Source: a virus. From it: a stretch of DNA of 64,000 nt. Within the stretch, counting starts at the first letter, position 1. Each line of letters starts with the position of its first letter. The stretch spans positions 116,392-180,391 of IMG/VR virus record IMGVR_UViG_3300032236_001850; one strand, 5' to 3'. The translations under genes and the position numbers were made by a program. This document shows positions 35,207 to 43,352 of the stretch, in pieces. The notes beneath the pieces were generated by a model. That model was not told the DNA's origin, did not search any database, and saw only the letters and a program-made list of their open reading frames with translations.

Positions 35207-35647
35207 ATGTTAAAAGAATCAAAACTATACAAAACCTACATCAGATTTAATAAGGACGAGAAGGTCTTTGAGGAGATAGTTCTAGACAGAACACATCAGG
35301 AAAGATTCGAACGTTTTAAATCTCGACTCGAATTTTGTGTCTCTGTTGGGGATTTAGTTAGGGTTAGAGATGGTAGTGGAAATTTAGATTTTGATGATGG
35401 AAAGAAACGATTCGGCATTGACGAGCTATTCAAACAGAATCCAGCATTAGTCATCGAGACTGGTCTTTCTTTTATAACAGAACCCATGGTGGGAATAGGT
35501 GAGAGCTCCAGATACGTCCTGGATCTACTTCTTCTTTTTCCAGAAGGGGAAAGAGTTTACACGTCGACCACCTTTGTGGAACCGACTAATGATGATGAAT
35601 GGAGATATTACGGAACAACATGGCCAAAATGGGACAGAATCAGATAG
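35207..35647 (+). CDS. array protein ending WDRIR
   Basis: A 146-residue protein starting MLKESKLYKTYIRFNKDEKV and ending WPKWDRIR. First and longest member of the tandem array. The last codons overlap the next gene's start: the Trp codon TGG supplies the ATGG. Function is unknown. Confidence 0.72.
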   Translation: MLKESKLYKTYIRFNKDEKVFEEIVLDRTHQERFERFKSRLEFCVSVGDLVRVRDGSGNLDFDDGKKRFGIDELFKQNPALVIETGLSFITEPMVGIGESSRYVLDLLLLFPEGERVYTSTTFVEPTNDDEWRYYGTTWPKWDRIR

Positions 35648-35883
35648 GGGTCATCAAAAATGATATTGAGTTCGATTACAGACTCGATGATCCCTATGCT
35701 GGGATTATATTTGCTACCCTACGCAAGGGTGAATTTGTTAAACTCAGTAATCCAAGAATTGGTAACTTTGATACTGTTTACTATGATGGTCTAATAACGG
35801 AAGGAGAGCACAGTGGGGTGGTTTTAAATATAGCAGATTATGATGTTGACATAATAGACACAACATGGAAAAAGATCAGATAG
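35629..35883 (+). CDS. array protein ending WKKIR
   Basis: An 84-residue beta-rich protein MGQNQIGVIKNDIEFDYRLD ending TTWKKIR. The start is taken at 35629, overlapping the previous gene's tail codons. Shares the x-I-[AG]-[VI]-[IL]-K opening with the next members. Confidence 0.72.
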   Translation: MGQNQIGVIKNDIEFDYRLDDPYAGIIFATLRKGEFVKLSNPRIGNFDTVYYDGLITEGEHSGVVLNIADYDVDIIDTTWKKIR

Positions 35884-36086
35884 CAATATTAAAAAACTCT
35901 AGACTTATTAGATCAAGTAATGGATATGTGCTATGGAAATCAGGAACTGGATTGATAGCAACCAAGACAAATTTTGAGGATTTGTACATCGTAAACACAC
36001 TAGAGAATAACGTTTTACATTGTTCAATATCATCAGCGGAGATAATAATATTAGAATGGGTAAATAAATGGAAAAGACTAAGATAG
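35865..36086 (+). CDS. array protein ending WKRLR
   Basis: A 73-residue protein MEKDQIAILKNSRLIRSSNG with GYVLWKSGTGLIA and end NKWKRLR. Diverged paralogue of the neighbours, probably a small beta barrel. Overlaps both neighbours by 19 bases. Confidence 0.7.
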   Translation: MEKDQIAILKNSRLIRSSNGYVLWKSGTGLIATKTNFEDLYIVNTLENNVLHCSISSAEIIILEWVNKWKRLR

Positions 36087-36349
36087 GTGTTTTAACACAG
36101 AAACTGGTCTTCCAAGAAAAATGTGGGGAAACTTTCAAAGAGATCACGTGGCATAAAGGAACCATAGTGGAGATATACGAATGTGGAGAAAATATTTACC
36201 ATAAGACCAAAAGACTTCAGTATCAAGAAAGTGATAAGGTAAAAGTTTACTACTGTAACGAATGGAAGTTTACCATGATAGCTAAACACCGGATAGATGT
36301 TATGGAGGTGGATGATATTAGATGGGAAAAAATATTAAGCAAAGATTAA
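36068..36349 (+). CDS. array protein ending WEKILSKD
   Basis: A 93-residue protein MEKTKIGVLTQKLVFQEKCG; WHKGTIVEIYE corresponds to the WKxGExVxI core of the family. The tail RWEKIL is followed by four extra residues and, unlike the others, does not overlap the next start. Confidence 0.7.
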   Translation: MEKTKIGVLTQKLVFQEKCGETFKEITWHKGTIVEIYECGENIYHKTKRLQYQESDKVKVYYCNEWKFTMIAKHRIDVMEVDDIRWEKILSKD

Positions 36350-36359
36350 AGATTTTAAA

Positions 36360-36635
36360 GTGATACAAGCAAATGACGTGCATATAGCGGTTCTTAAGGA
36401 GACATTTAGGACAACCAATTATCAATCAGGTGGATTTATAACATGGAACGAAAATGAAGCAGTACAGGTCAAGCATAATGGAGTTGACGGATCACCGCTA
36501 TGGTACTGTTTAAAATTGGATGAGTCTACGGATGTTGACATTGATGAATTCATATATAATGGTCTTGTAGCTGCTTCGAGCCAGTTGGATTTTATAGAAG
36601 TTAATTGGGTAAATGTAAATGGGATCAACAGATAA
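36360..36635 (+). CDS. array protein, GTG start
   Basis: A 91-residue protein starting at GTG 36360; an in-frame stop just upstream excludes an earlier start. It reads VHIAVLKETFRTTNYQSGGF, nearly identical to the gene at 36774, showing a recent duplication. Ends WVNVNGINR. Confidence 0.7.
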   Translation: MIQANDVHIAVLKETFRTTNYQSGGFITWNENEAVQVKHNGVDGSPLWYCLKLDESTDVDIDEFIYNGLVAASSQLDFIEVNWVNVNGINR

Positions 36636-36768
36636 ATTAGGAGTAGTTAAAAAAATTCGATGCATCCATATACAGAAAAGATCTTATATGGGAGGAAGGA
36701 GAGATTGTTTGGATTGGTGGCGAAGATTAATAGATGGAATCCAAATAGAATTTAAACGAATAAGGTGA
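36619..36768 (+). pseudogene. frame-scrambled array paralogue
   Basis: The frame starts MGSTDKLGVVKK, overlapping the previous gene in the usual manner, and ends IEFKRIR. The middle matches the 37051 gene (ASIY..DLIW..GEIVWIGGED) only in another frame that stops at GGCGAAGATTAA. A deletion plus a shift in the A run has therefore destroyed the core while the 49-codon outer frame stays open. Probably non-functional. Confidence 0.65.
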
Positions 36769-36773
36769 TTGAT

Positions 36774-37064
36774 ATGGATGAAATACAGGCAAATGACGTG
36801 CGTATAGCGGTCCTTAATAAGGCATTTAAGACAACCAATTATCAATCAGGTGGATTTATATCATGGAACGAAAATGAAGCAGTACAGGTCATAAAACACG
36901 GTGGAAGGATGAGTATGCACCTATGGTGCTGTATAAAAATGGAAGATCCAGTAATTGGACTACATAGAAATAATCTACCAAAAAATCTTATTGTTTCTAG
37001 GAGTCATTTGGAGTTTATAAATATGGAGTTTATAAATATAAAAAACGAAGGTGGAACCAACTGA
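36774..37064 (+). CDS. array protein, close paralogue of 36360
   Basis: A 96-residue protein MDEIQANDVRIAVLNKAFKT sharing TTNYQSGGFISWNENEAVQV with the gene at 36360. The C-terminal half has diverged and the tail has been lost (ends NEGGTN). An upstream GTG at 36765 would add three residues. Confidence 0.7.
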   Translation: MDEIQANDVRIAVLNKAFKTTNYQSGGFISWNENEAVQVIKHGGRMSMHLWCCIKMEDPVIGLHRNNLPKNLIVSRSHLEFINMEFINIKNEGGTN

Positions 37065-37269
37065 TAGATTAGCAATTATAAAGACAGAATTCGAGACATC
37101 CATATATGGGAATGAACTTATATGGAAAGGTGGAGAGATTGTTTGGATTGGCGGGGAAGATGCTATAACTGGTATGGTAACTATTTGCAAATTTGACAAG
37201 CCATTTGCAACATACGTTCCGAAAGATTCGGTTGATGAATTCATAATAGAATGGCAAAATATTGGATGA
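37051..37269 (+). CDS. array protein ending WQNIG, GTG start
   Basis: A 72-residue protein starting at GTG 37051 (M-E-P-T-D-R-L-A-I-I-K) with LIWKGGEIVWIGGEDAITG, the clearest form of the family core. Ends IEWQNIG. Overlaps both neighbours. Confidence 0.7.
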   Translation: MEPTDRLAIIKTEFETSIYGNELIWKGGEIVWIGGEDAITGMVTICKFDKPFATYVPKDSVDEFIIEWQNIG

Positions 37270-37493
37270 TGGAAACTACCAAATATTTAGGTACATTAAC
37301 AAGATCACTGGTATCGCAGGATTTAGGAAAGGATAAGATTCTATGGGGTGAGGGTGAAACAGTTATAGTAAAAGAAATTGACGGTAATCCAGAATATTTC
37401 AGGATAATCAAACTACAAAACACATTAGGAAATATGGTAGTGCCACACTCAGCATTCATATACTACAGACCAGACTGGGTCAAATTAAGGTAA
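37251..37493 (+). CDS. array protein ending WVKLR
   Basis: An 80-residue protein MAKYWMMETTKYLGTLTRSL with ILWGEGETVIVKEI and end PDWVKLR. The start follows the family rule (ATG inside the Trp codon region of the gene before); ATGs at 37266 and 37269 are alternatives. Confidence 0.68.
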   Translation: MAKYWMMETTKYLGTLTRSLVSQDLGKDKILWGEGETVIVKEIDGNPEYFRIIKLQNTLGNMVVPHSAFIYYRPDWVKLR

Positions 37494-37495
37494 AA

Positions 37496-37532
37496 ATATT
37501 TTTTTATTCAAAAAGAATTTCTTATATTTGCA
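37496..37532 (+). promoter_or_regulatory. early-type promoter
   Basis: AATATTTTTTTATTCAAAAAG, ATTTCT, TATATTTGC; the real start is 37549. Confidence 0.77.
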
Positions 37533-37548
37533 TATCAAATCAATCAAA

Positions 37549-37749
37549 ATGCAAACAGCAACACTTAGAAGATCGGTTTATACAAAATTTGGAGGTTATT
37601 ACCCTAAGGGAGCAAAGGTGGAGGTTGATACAATTGATATGGCTAATGACAGGGTATCAATAAAAAAACTAAACTATGAAGGTCCGATAAGGGTTTCACT
37701 TAAACCTAAGGATTTAATTTTCAATATAAAATGGAAACAACTGACATGA
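37549..37749 (+). CDS. array protein ending WKQLT
   Basis: A 66-residue protein MQTATLRRSVYTKFGGYYPK with YPKGAKVEVDTI, the smallest version of the family core, ending IKWKQLT. The following start overlaps this tail. Confidence 0.68.
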   Translation: MQTATLRRSVYTKFGGYYPKGAKVEVDTIDMANDRVSIKKLNYEGPIRVSLKPKDLIFNIKWKQLT

Positions 37750-38192
37750 TATTTAGCAATTCCTTTTATGGAGCATTTCCTGACATGAAAGGGGAATTGA
37801 TGCGCAGAAAAGAGCTTGAAGAAAAATTAGACAGAAAAAGAGGAGAAAATTTTATTAATAAGGGTGATTCGATTTCACATTTTCTAATGAAGGATTTCAT
37901 TATAAACGATGATGGAACGGAAAGACCTATAAAACTCAAAGATATATGCTTCGGAAAACCATTTCAGGGTTTAATTCCATCAAGACCCAGCATTTATGCT
38001 GTAACTTCAGTTCATTATGTAGCTGGTTACAAAATAGTTATAAAAAGATTTCAGGACACTTCAGACGACATCATTTGGTATGAAACACCAATAGACCATT
38101 ACTACTGCAAAATATCAGAACTGGAGGGAGTAATACACGAACATCTACTCGAAGCAATACAAAGGGATTCAACATGGAACAGAGTAAAATAG
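37731..38192 (+). CDS. array protein ending WNRVK
   Basis: A 153-residue protein METTDMIFSNSFYGAFPDMK with an inserted charged helical region (RRKELEEKLDRKRGENFINK). Ends STWNRVK. Overlaps the next start. Confidence 0.7.
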   Translation: METTDMIFSNSFYGAFPDMKGELMRRKELEEKLDRKRGENFINKGDSISHFLMKDFIINDDGTERPIKLKDICFGKPFQGLIPSRPSIYAVTSVHYVAGYKIVIKRFQDTSDDIIWYETPIDHYYCKISELEGVIHEHLLEAIQRDSTWNRVK

Positions 38193-38521
38193 GATTCTTT
38201 ATAATCAGAACGTTCGACGATCTTGTGTTTACTAGAGACGATTTTAGTGGATATCCTGATCAGTACACTGTGGAGATGCTAGAAAGAATAACCCCATTCA
38301 GAGCAAGAATGAAATTCGAAAAGGAGTTTGGAGGAGATGACACGGAAGCTAGTGTGATCTATGGGGCATCAACATACTCAACCAAAGGAAGGGATGGGGA
38401 ATATGACACATTTGAGGTTTGGTATTCGGATGAGGATGAACCTAGAGGTTACGAAACCAAGGAACAAATAAATGCAGAATTTCTAAGAAGGAGTTTAAAT
38501 AAAACATCACTGGAGTTATGA
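38174..38521 (+). CDS. array protein
   Basis: A 115-residue protein MEQSKIGFFIIRTFDDLVFT. Opens like the array members (S-K-I-G-F-F) but lacks the tail. Overlaps the next gene by 4 bases. Confidence 0.68.
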   Translation: MEQSKIGFFIIRTFDDLVFTRDDFSGYPDQYTVEMLERITPFRARMKFEKEFGGDDTEASVIYGASTYSTKGRDGEYDTFEVWYSDEDEPRGYETKEQINAEFLRRSLNKTSLEL

Positions 38522-38706
38522 AAGTAAAAATATTTAAAAGTTGGATGATTGAGGAACAGCAGAACGAGATCAATCAATGGTTTTCTGAAAATAATGTTAT
38601 AGTACATAACATCACGCAGTCAACCGGGGGAGAGACCACACAATGGACAATCATATCTATATTCTACACAGAAGTTAAACAATTGGAATTTGAAAAAGTT
38701 AAGTAA
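38518..38706 (+). CDS. small protein ending FEKVK
   Basis: A 62-residue protein MKVKIFKSWMIEEQQNEINQ ending LEFEKVK, matching the tail with Phe for Trp. One-base overlap with the next gene. Confidence 0.65.
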   Translation: MKVKIFKSWMIEEQQNEINQWFSENNVIVHNITQSTGGETTQWTIISIFYTEVKQLEFEKVK

Positions 38707-38990
38707 TGGAGGATTCTACATATCATGCTACACTACTGGGGAAGATAAATGCGATGAAATTTTATGAATTTGTATATGACGACAAGTTTCCTAATCCGTT
38801 AGTCAATAGAAATCTATTAAATGGCCAAAGATATACGATATTCATCAATTCACACACAACCGGAACACATAACAGATTTCTGATGAATGGTAAATTTAAC
38901 ACCGGGTACGGCAGCATAAGCTTCGGTGGGGAAATACTTGGAAATATACTAACAATAGGAAATCCTCCACAATTTCAAAAAATTCTTTAA
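38706..38990 (+). CDS. small protein ending FQKIL
   Basis: A 94-residue beta-rich protein MEDSTYHATLLGKINAMKFY ending PQFQKIL. Last gene before the next promoter. Not recognised. Confidence 0.65.
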   Translation: MEDSTYHATLLGKINAMKFYEFVYDDKFPNPLVNRNLLNGQRYTIFINSHTTGTHNRFLMNGKFNTGYGSISFGGEILGNILTIGNPPQFQKIL

Positions 38991-39028
38991 ATAATTTTTT
39001 TATTCAAAAAGGATTTTATATATTTGCC
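38991..39028 (+). promoter_or_regulatory. early-type promoter
   Basis: AATTTTTTTATTCAAAAAGG, ATTTTA, TATATTTGC; the real start is 39051. Confidence 0.77.
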
Positions 39029-39050
39029 ATGTAATCAAAATGAAAACACA

Positions 39051-39428
39051 ATGGCATACAACGTAACTACATGGAAAATGAAGAGCATGGATAATCTAGT
39101 TATCCCACTTGCAGCTCTTTACGAATCACCAAGAAAAGACTGGCATCCTAAGGAGCCAAAAATCAAAGACGCAGTCACTATGGAGGTTTCTCTACAATGC
39201 GGATGTGAGCAGGAAATTGTTGGGATTCTGAAAGAAGGAAACCTACACGTCACCAAACTCTCAATGTCGGGTGAAGGATCAGGGGGATTTATTGGCGGAG
39301 TGCTTAGACCAGCATTAGAAAAAAGCACAGGATCATTCTCAGCTTTAGCTGTTTGGGAGGGAGGAGATTCCATAACTAATATTGGATTCCAAGATGGATT
39401 CTACAAAGAGGAGGACGTAGAGCTATGA
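39051..39428 (+). CDS. hypothetical protein
   Basis: A 125-residue protein MAYNVTTWKMKSMDNLVIPL with a QCGCEQEI motif and a Gly-rich SGEGSGGFIGG stretch. Overlaps the next gene by 4 bases. Not recognised. Confidence 0.7.
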   Translation: MAYNVTTWKMKSMDNLVIPLAALYESPRKDWHPKEPKIKDAVTMEVSLQCGCEQEIVGILKEGNLHVTKLSMSGEGSGGFIGGVLRPALEKSTGSFSALAVWEGGDSITNIGFQDGFYKEEDVEL

Positions 39429-39859
39429 AATATCCAAACCCAATAGACACACTGTTTAGTGAGCACCTTCATGGCAAAGAAGCCTATATCAGGGCAGCAG
39501 GTTTAGTATCAGAAGGAAACATAGACTCCAAATGTATAATGGAATACCGTAAGTACAGCGGTGTGGTATGCAAATCAGAGCTCAAGTGGAACGCAGTTGA
39601 AATCAAGGATGAATTTCTAAAGAAGTTAAACTCAATTAGGGAGGAAGCTGGACTGACTTATGATATGCGTGATGCTGTACACAAGGGAGCAAACGAATTG
39701 TTTGACACACTCCACGTTAAAGTTGGTATGATTTACTATCACTCGGTAGTTAAACACGAGGTACTAACAGATAAGGATGGCGTGATAACAAGAGTTGATT
39801 TAACTTACGAAAACGGTACAACCGTAGAGATTAGAAACATAACTAACATAAGAAAATAA
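39425..39859 (+). CDS. hypothetical protein
   Basis: A 144-residue mixed alpha/beta protein starting MKYPNPIDTLFSEHLHGKEA. Not recognised. Confidence 0.7.
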   Translation: MKYPNPIDTLFSEHLHGKEAYIRAAGLVSEGNIDSKCIMEYRKYSGVVCKSELKWNAVEIKDEFLKKLNSIREEAGLTYDMRDAVHKGANELFDTLHVKVGMIYYHSVVKHEVLTDKDGVITRVDLTYENGTTVEIRNITNIRK

Positions 39860-39863
39860 AACC

Positions 39864-40253
39864 ATGGACACAAAAATATATTTTGACGTTGAGAAAATAA
39901 GCGTCATAGAAGTTAGACCAGAAACCCTATCAGACTATGTTTTCTATCCAGAAAAACCGGCCTACCAGAGGCACATCTTTGGTTTCATCCCATCAGGTAA
40001 GAACCCATATCTTCCGCCAAGATGGAGTTCCGACGAAGGATGGTTTTATAAAACCGACGAGGATCTAAGATCTTATAACCACTATCGAATAGACGACGTT
40101 GAGAAAAAGATATATCACAGAGCACGTGTGGTGATTCATCTTGGCTACAAGGAGAGTGTTAATAGAGTATTTGACTCAACGGATGAAGCAATGGAATGGG
40201 CGGATCATATAATTAGAACATCAGGAAAAAACTTAGAATTATTAATCAAATAA
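39864..40253 (+). CDS. hypothetical protein
   Basis: A 129-residue protein MDTKIYFDVEKISVIEVRPE, aromatic-rich in the middle (YLPPRWSSDEGWFYKTDEDL). Not recognised. Confidence 0.7.
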   Translation: MDTKIYFDVEKISVIEVRPETLSDYVFYPEKPAYQRHIFGFIPSGKNPYLPPRWSSDEGWFYKTDEDLRSYNHYRIDDVEKKIYHRARVVIHLGYKESVNRVFDSTDEAMEWADHIIRTSGKNLELLIK

Positions 40254-40261
40254 AATTAGAA

Positions 40262-40669
40262 ATGGCAACAAGATCAAGAATTGGAATTGAGAGAGAAAAC
40301 GGACATATAGAATCCATCTATTGTCACTGGGATGGCTATCCTAGCCACAATGGTAAAATCTTAGCGGAACATTACACGGACCCGGAAAAAATTAAAGCAT
40401 TAATAGCACTGGGTGACATCAGCTCATTAAACGAAAACGTTAGTCCTGCCGACGGTGTTGAACATTCATTCGATAAACCAGCAGAGAATGTAACAGTAGC
40501 ATATCACAGAGACAGAGGTGAGGATTTAACCAAAGCAAGAGTAAGCTACTCAATGAAAGGTTTCGAACAAAGCGACTACGAGGAATATGGATACATATTT
40601 ACAAAAGACAACCAATGGAAAGTGGTTGGAGTTAAAAAATGCTTCGTTCCGCTAGCTGACGTTATATAA
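40262..40669 (+). CDS. conserved phage MATRSRIGIE protein
   Basis: The 135-residue product begins MATRSRIGIERENGHIESIY then CHWDGYPSHNGKIL and ALIALGDISSL. This is a widespread phage family recognisable by ATRSxI and YCHWDGYP(x)xxG. The function is unknown; it usually lies in early accessory regions, as here. Confidence 0.82.
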   Translation: MATRSRIGIERENGHIESIYCHWDGYPSHNGKILAEHYTDPEKIKALIALGDISSLNENVSPADGVEHSFDKPAENVTVAYHRDRGEDLTKARVSYSMKGFEQSDYEEYGYIFTKDNQWKVVGVKKCFVPLADVI

Positions 40670-40692
40670 TAGAAACCAATACAAGTTAATAA

Positions 40693-40728
40693 AATCCGAA
40701 TAAATATTTTTTTATTCGGATTTTTTTA
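40693..40728 (+). terminator. terminator overlapping the next promoter
   Basis: AATCCGAATAAA pairs with TTTATTCGGATT and is followed by TTTTT. The loop and 3' arm are the T-tract of the following promoter. Confidence 0.65.
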
Positions 40729-40739
40729 TTATATTTGCT
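40703..40739 (+). promoter_or_regulatory. early-type promoter
   Basis: AATATTTTTTTATTCGGATT, then TATATTTGC, 17 bases before the start at 40756. Confidence 0.7.
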
Positions 40740-40755
40740 TATTAAATCCAATTAA

Positions 40756-41061
40756 ATGAGGGTAATAGAAATAAAGAAACACGTTACTAATGGATTCAGA
40801 CTTGGACATCTGATACTTGACGATTACTACAGCAACGACGATGTTGAATACGAGGTTGAGGATTGGTGTCACAAAGACGGAAGTGGACATAGTAGAGGAT
40901 GGAGGAGTGAATGGAGAGAGATTACCGACGTCACGGAGAGAGGAGTAATCATGATGGAGGAACATAGAAAACTAGGAAAATCCATAGAGAGAATTGAAAA
41001 AAGAAGAAAAGACATTCTTGATAATCTAATAGTACCATTCGTAGAAATACATAGAAAATGA
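40756..41061 (+). CDS. hypothetical protein
   Basis: A 101-residue protein MRVIEIKKHVTNGFRLGHLI with an acidic middle and a basic helical end (LGKSIERIEKRRKDILDNL). Overlaps the next gene by 4 bases. Confidence 0.68.
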   Translation: MRVIEIKKHVTNGFRLGHLILDDYYSNDDVEYEVEDWCHKDGSGHSRGWRSEWREITDVTERGVIMMEEHRKLGKSIERIEKRRKDILDNLIVPFVEIHRK

Positions 41062-41261
41062 TAATAGACACAATATACATACCAGCATTGAGCTTTTTAG
41101 TTCTATGTTTTCTCACTTTAATAGCCAATGGTTTTAAAGCAGACGTACCTGAAAATCGTCTGGCCTTGGTTTTTATGGTTTTAGCAGTAATCAATCTTTA
41201 CTATGATGTTATATTCTACTTTGTTAAACTCGTAGAATGGATGCTATCATCAGTTGTTTAG
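41058..41261 (+). CDS. small two-pass membrane protein
   Basis: A 67-residue protein with hydrophobic segments at about residues 6-25 and 36-62 (LALVFMVLAVINLYYDVIFY). Function is unknown. Confidence 0.68.
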   Translation: MIIDTIYIPALSFLVLCFLTLIANGFKADVPENRLALVFMVLAVINLYYDVIFYFVKLVEWMLSSVV

Positions 41262-41366
41262 TTACTTTTTAATAACATCCACAAGAACTGCAAAGAAGCA
41301 AATTCCTAGGAAAACGCCAATCACATAAAGTGGGCATGTAGGGTCAGGGTTCATTATAGGGTACAT
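41262..41366 (-). CDS. 34-residue membrane peptide on the minus strand
   Basis: An ATG at 41366 on the minus strand opens a frame coding MYPIMNPDPTCPLYVIGVFL then GICFFAVLVDVIKK, one membrane helix. A late-type box lies 7 bases upstream. It fills an otherwise empty gap within a plus-strand region. Confidence 0.5.
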   Translation of the reverse strand: MYPIMNPDPTCPLYVIGVFLGICFFAVLVDVIKK

Positions 41367-41373
41367 ATTTCTG

Positions 41374-41382
41374 CTATATATC
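41374..41382 (-). promoter_or_regulatory. late-type box GATATATAG
   Basis: Minus-strand box, 7 bases before the start of the 34-residue membrane peptide. Confidence 0.5.
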
Positions 41383-41419
41383 GGTTTATGGTATCAAATT
41401 GTAACATTTTTATCCCAAA

Positions 41420-41456
41420 ATATTTTTTTATTTCATTATTTTTTCATATATTTGCA
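41420..41456 (+). promoter_or_regulatory. early-type promoter
   Basis: ATATTTTTTTATTTCATTA, TTTTCA, TATATTTGC before 41471. Confidence 0.76.
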
Positions 41457-41470
41457 TAAAGTAATATCAT

Positions 41471-41824
41471 ATGTTGGTTTCTGAACTGTGTCCTAGCAAA
41501 TATCTGATAACAGATGCCCATTTTGAAGAGATCCAGTGGGTAATTTCAAAGGAGGTTCCATTAACACACTTTGCAAGTATAGCAGGTGGTCTTGTATTGG
41601 TAACAAACGAAAGACAAATGTGGTATGAAGATACAGATGGCCATGATACTTCCCTATGGATGACCAGGTTTTATGTAAGAGGAGACGAAAATCCTTTCTT
41701 CTGGTTTAGTAAAGGAAACAACAGAATTGGCAATCTGGAAATACAACATCTCAACGAAAATCTCATCAAGAGAATCGGAGAGATAAAATGGAAAAAGATA
41801 GAATGGACCACATTAGAAAAGTAA
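41471..41824 (+). CDS. array-type protein ending in WKKIEW
   Basis: A 117-residue protein MLVSELCPSKYLITDAHFEE; near its end IKWKKIEW gives the tail motif, extended by TTLEK. The next gene starts within this region. Function is unknown. Confidence 0.68.
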   Translation: MLVSELCPSKYLITDAHFEEIQWVISKEVPLTHFASIAGGLVLVTNERQMWYEDTDGHDTSLWMTRFYVRGDENPFFWFSKGNNRIGNLEIQHLNENLIKRIGEIKWKKIEWTTLEK

Positions 41825-42090
41825 TACTTAGCACTATTCCGGATGGCGTTCTAAGAGTACTGGCTGAGTCTAGTCTTGTCTTGGTACCGCCAAACTTTGA
41901 AGATAATGTCTTCAATAGGGCAGGTATTGATATAGAACTACCAAATTTATCAATGAATATAGAAAGGTTTGTTGATACCGATCATTGGTGGATAGAAGAC
42001 GAATATTACAGCTACTATACACCAGAAGAGATGGATAGGAAGCTAGCGGAAGAAATATCAAAATCGGTTACATGGATAAAAATTCAATAG
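41788..42090 (+). CDS. array-type protein ending WIKIQ
   Basis: A 100-residue protein MEKDRMDHIRKVILSTIPDG ending VTWIKIQ. Start inside the previous gene's Trp-codon region and end overlapping the next start, as in the 35-37 kb array. Confidence 0.7.
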   Translation: MEKDRMDHIRKVILSTIPDGVLRVLAESSLVLVPPNFEDNVFNRAGIDIELPNLSMNIERFVDTDHWWIEDEYYSYYTPEEMDRKLAEEISKSVTWIKIQ

Positions 42091-42353
42091 TTTATATAAA
42101 GGAAATATTCACTGACGCTATGTTCGAATCCGGATATCGGAGGGATAACGACGAGTGCGACGTGTTTCCAATAGTAAGACCTGACGAGAGAATAAATCCA
42201 ATAGTTATAGAAAGATTAAAATTAGCTACAAGAGGTAATAAACGTCTATATTGGATAACGGGATTCAATCTACCCAGCATGGATGCAGAAGAGGTGGAAA
42301 GAGAAGTAATAAAAGATATAATGGAATGTTTAGTATGGGAAAATATAAAATAG
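42072..42353 (+). CDS. array-type protein ending WENIK
   Basis: A 93-residue protein MDKNSIVYIKEIFTDAMFES ending LVWENIK. Overlaps both neighbours by 19 bases. Confidence 0.7.
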   Translation: MDKNSIVYIKEIFTDAMFESGYRRDNDECDVFPIVRPDERINPIVIERLKLATRGNKRLYWITGFNLPSMDAEEVEREVIKDIMECLVWENIK

Positions 42354-42724
42354 AAAATAGTAAATTTACATTCGATGTCGACGATCTGTTTACAGATTAC
42401 TCACAAATTAAAAAATTTCCAATAAGACCTAGTAAGATTGCAGGATTACAGGAAATACTATTTCAGATAACAGAGACCAGAGACGAGTTACCGGAACTAT
42501 GTGCATTGGTTGTATACGAAACACAAGGTTATCAATATGTAGTAGAGAATAGGAAAAGAAGTTATTCTAATGATGTCTATCTGAAGATATACAAAATCCA
42601 CAGCAACGATTTTAGAGAAGTTGTTAGTGACTCTACCATTAATCCAGATTACATCGAGGAGTTTATAATTCAACACATATCAAGTCACCTTGAATGGGCA
42701 AAAATACCGTGGGTTGGGGTATAA
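42335..42724 (+). CDS. array-type protein ending WAKIPWVGV
   Basis: A 129-residue protein MGKYKIENSKFTFDVDDLFT. The start is placed at 42335 by the overlap rule; the frame extends further upstream. The tail LEWAKI is followed by PWVGV, as if a stop was lost. Confidence 0.68.
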   Translation: MGKYKIENSKFTFDVDDLFTDYSQIKKFPIRPSKIAGLQEILFQITETRDELPELCALVVYETQGYQYVVENRKRSYSNDVYLKIYKIHSNDFREVVSDSTINPDYIEEFIIQHISSHLEWAKIPWVGV

Positions 42725-42734
42725 AAAGATTGAA

Positions 42735-42772
42735 TATTATTTTTATATTAAAAGATAATTTCATATATTTGC
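42735..42772 (+). promoter_or_regulatory. early-type promoter
   Basis: ATTATTTTTATATTAAAAGA, ATTTCA, TATATTTGC; the T-tract is less uniform than usual. Confidence 0.7.
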
Positions 42773-42788
42773 ATATTAAACAGAGAAA

Positions 42789-43103
42789 ATGAAAAAAATA
42801 AAGCTACCAAAAATCAATCTTAAGTCAATCTGGGAAACCGTAGAGTTTCCTTTTGTTTGTTTGTTTTTACTCATCCTATTTTTTGGCTGTATTGTTATAG
42901 CTGCAAATGGTTATAAGGAGGAGAAGGGGGAATATCCAAAACCAATTAAGCTTGGACTTGGTGACAATATAAAAGCTAGCTTGGTTGTAACCGGATCACA
43001 TGAGTACATAGTAACAACATACACAACCAAAACTGGAGCAGGAATTTCAACTATACATAATCAAAGTTGCAAATTTTGTGCAGCTAAAAAATCAAAAAAA
43101 TGA
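42789..43103 (+). CDS. single-pass membrane protein
   Basis: A 104-residue protein with a basic N-terminus, one membrane helix at about 21-40 (FPFVCLFLLILFFGCIVIAA) and a C-terminal domain ending QSCKFCAAKKSKK. Overlaps the next gene by 4 bases. Confidence 0.7.
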   Translation: MKKIKLPKINLKSIWETVEFPFVCLFLLILFFGCIVIAANGYKEEKGEYPKPIKLGLGDNIKASLVVTGSHEYIVTTYTTKTGAGISTIHNQSCKFCAAKKSKK

Positions 43104-43351
43104 GATTAATAGCATTCCTGTATCGATTACCAATACTTCCTATATTAATAGGGTATGAGCTCTATGTTATCAATAGAATAGTAAAGGAGTCCGATATGAA
43201 CGACCTAATGGAGATACAATCCAGTGGAGACCTTCAAAAGATTACTCATCCCTACTTGGAAACATTTAGAAAAAAATACTCAGGACCTTTACATCTATTT
43301 TCGATCCTATCATGGATAACCTTCATAAGAATAGCTATAATGCATCACTAA
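43100..43351 (+). CDS. small membrane-associated protein
   Basis: An 83-residue protein with hydrophobic stretches at both ends (LYRLPILPILIGYELYVI; LFSILSWITFIRIAIM). Function is unknown. Confidence 0.66.
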   Translation: MRLIAFLYRLPILPILIGYELYVINRIVKESDMNDLMEIQSSGDLQKITHPYLETFRKKYSGPLHLFSILSWITFIRIAIMHH

Positions 43352-43352
43352 T

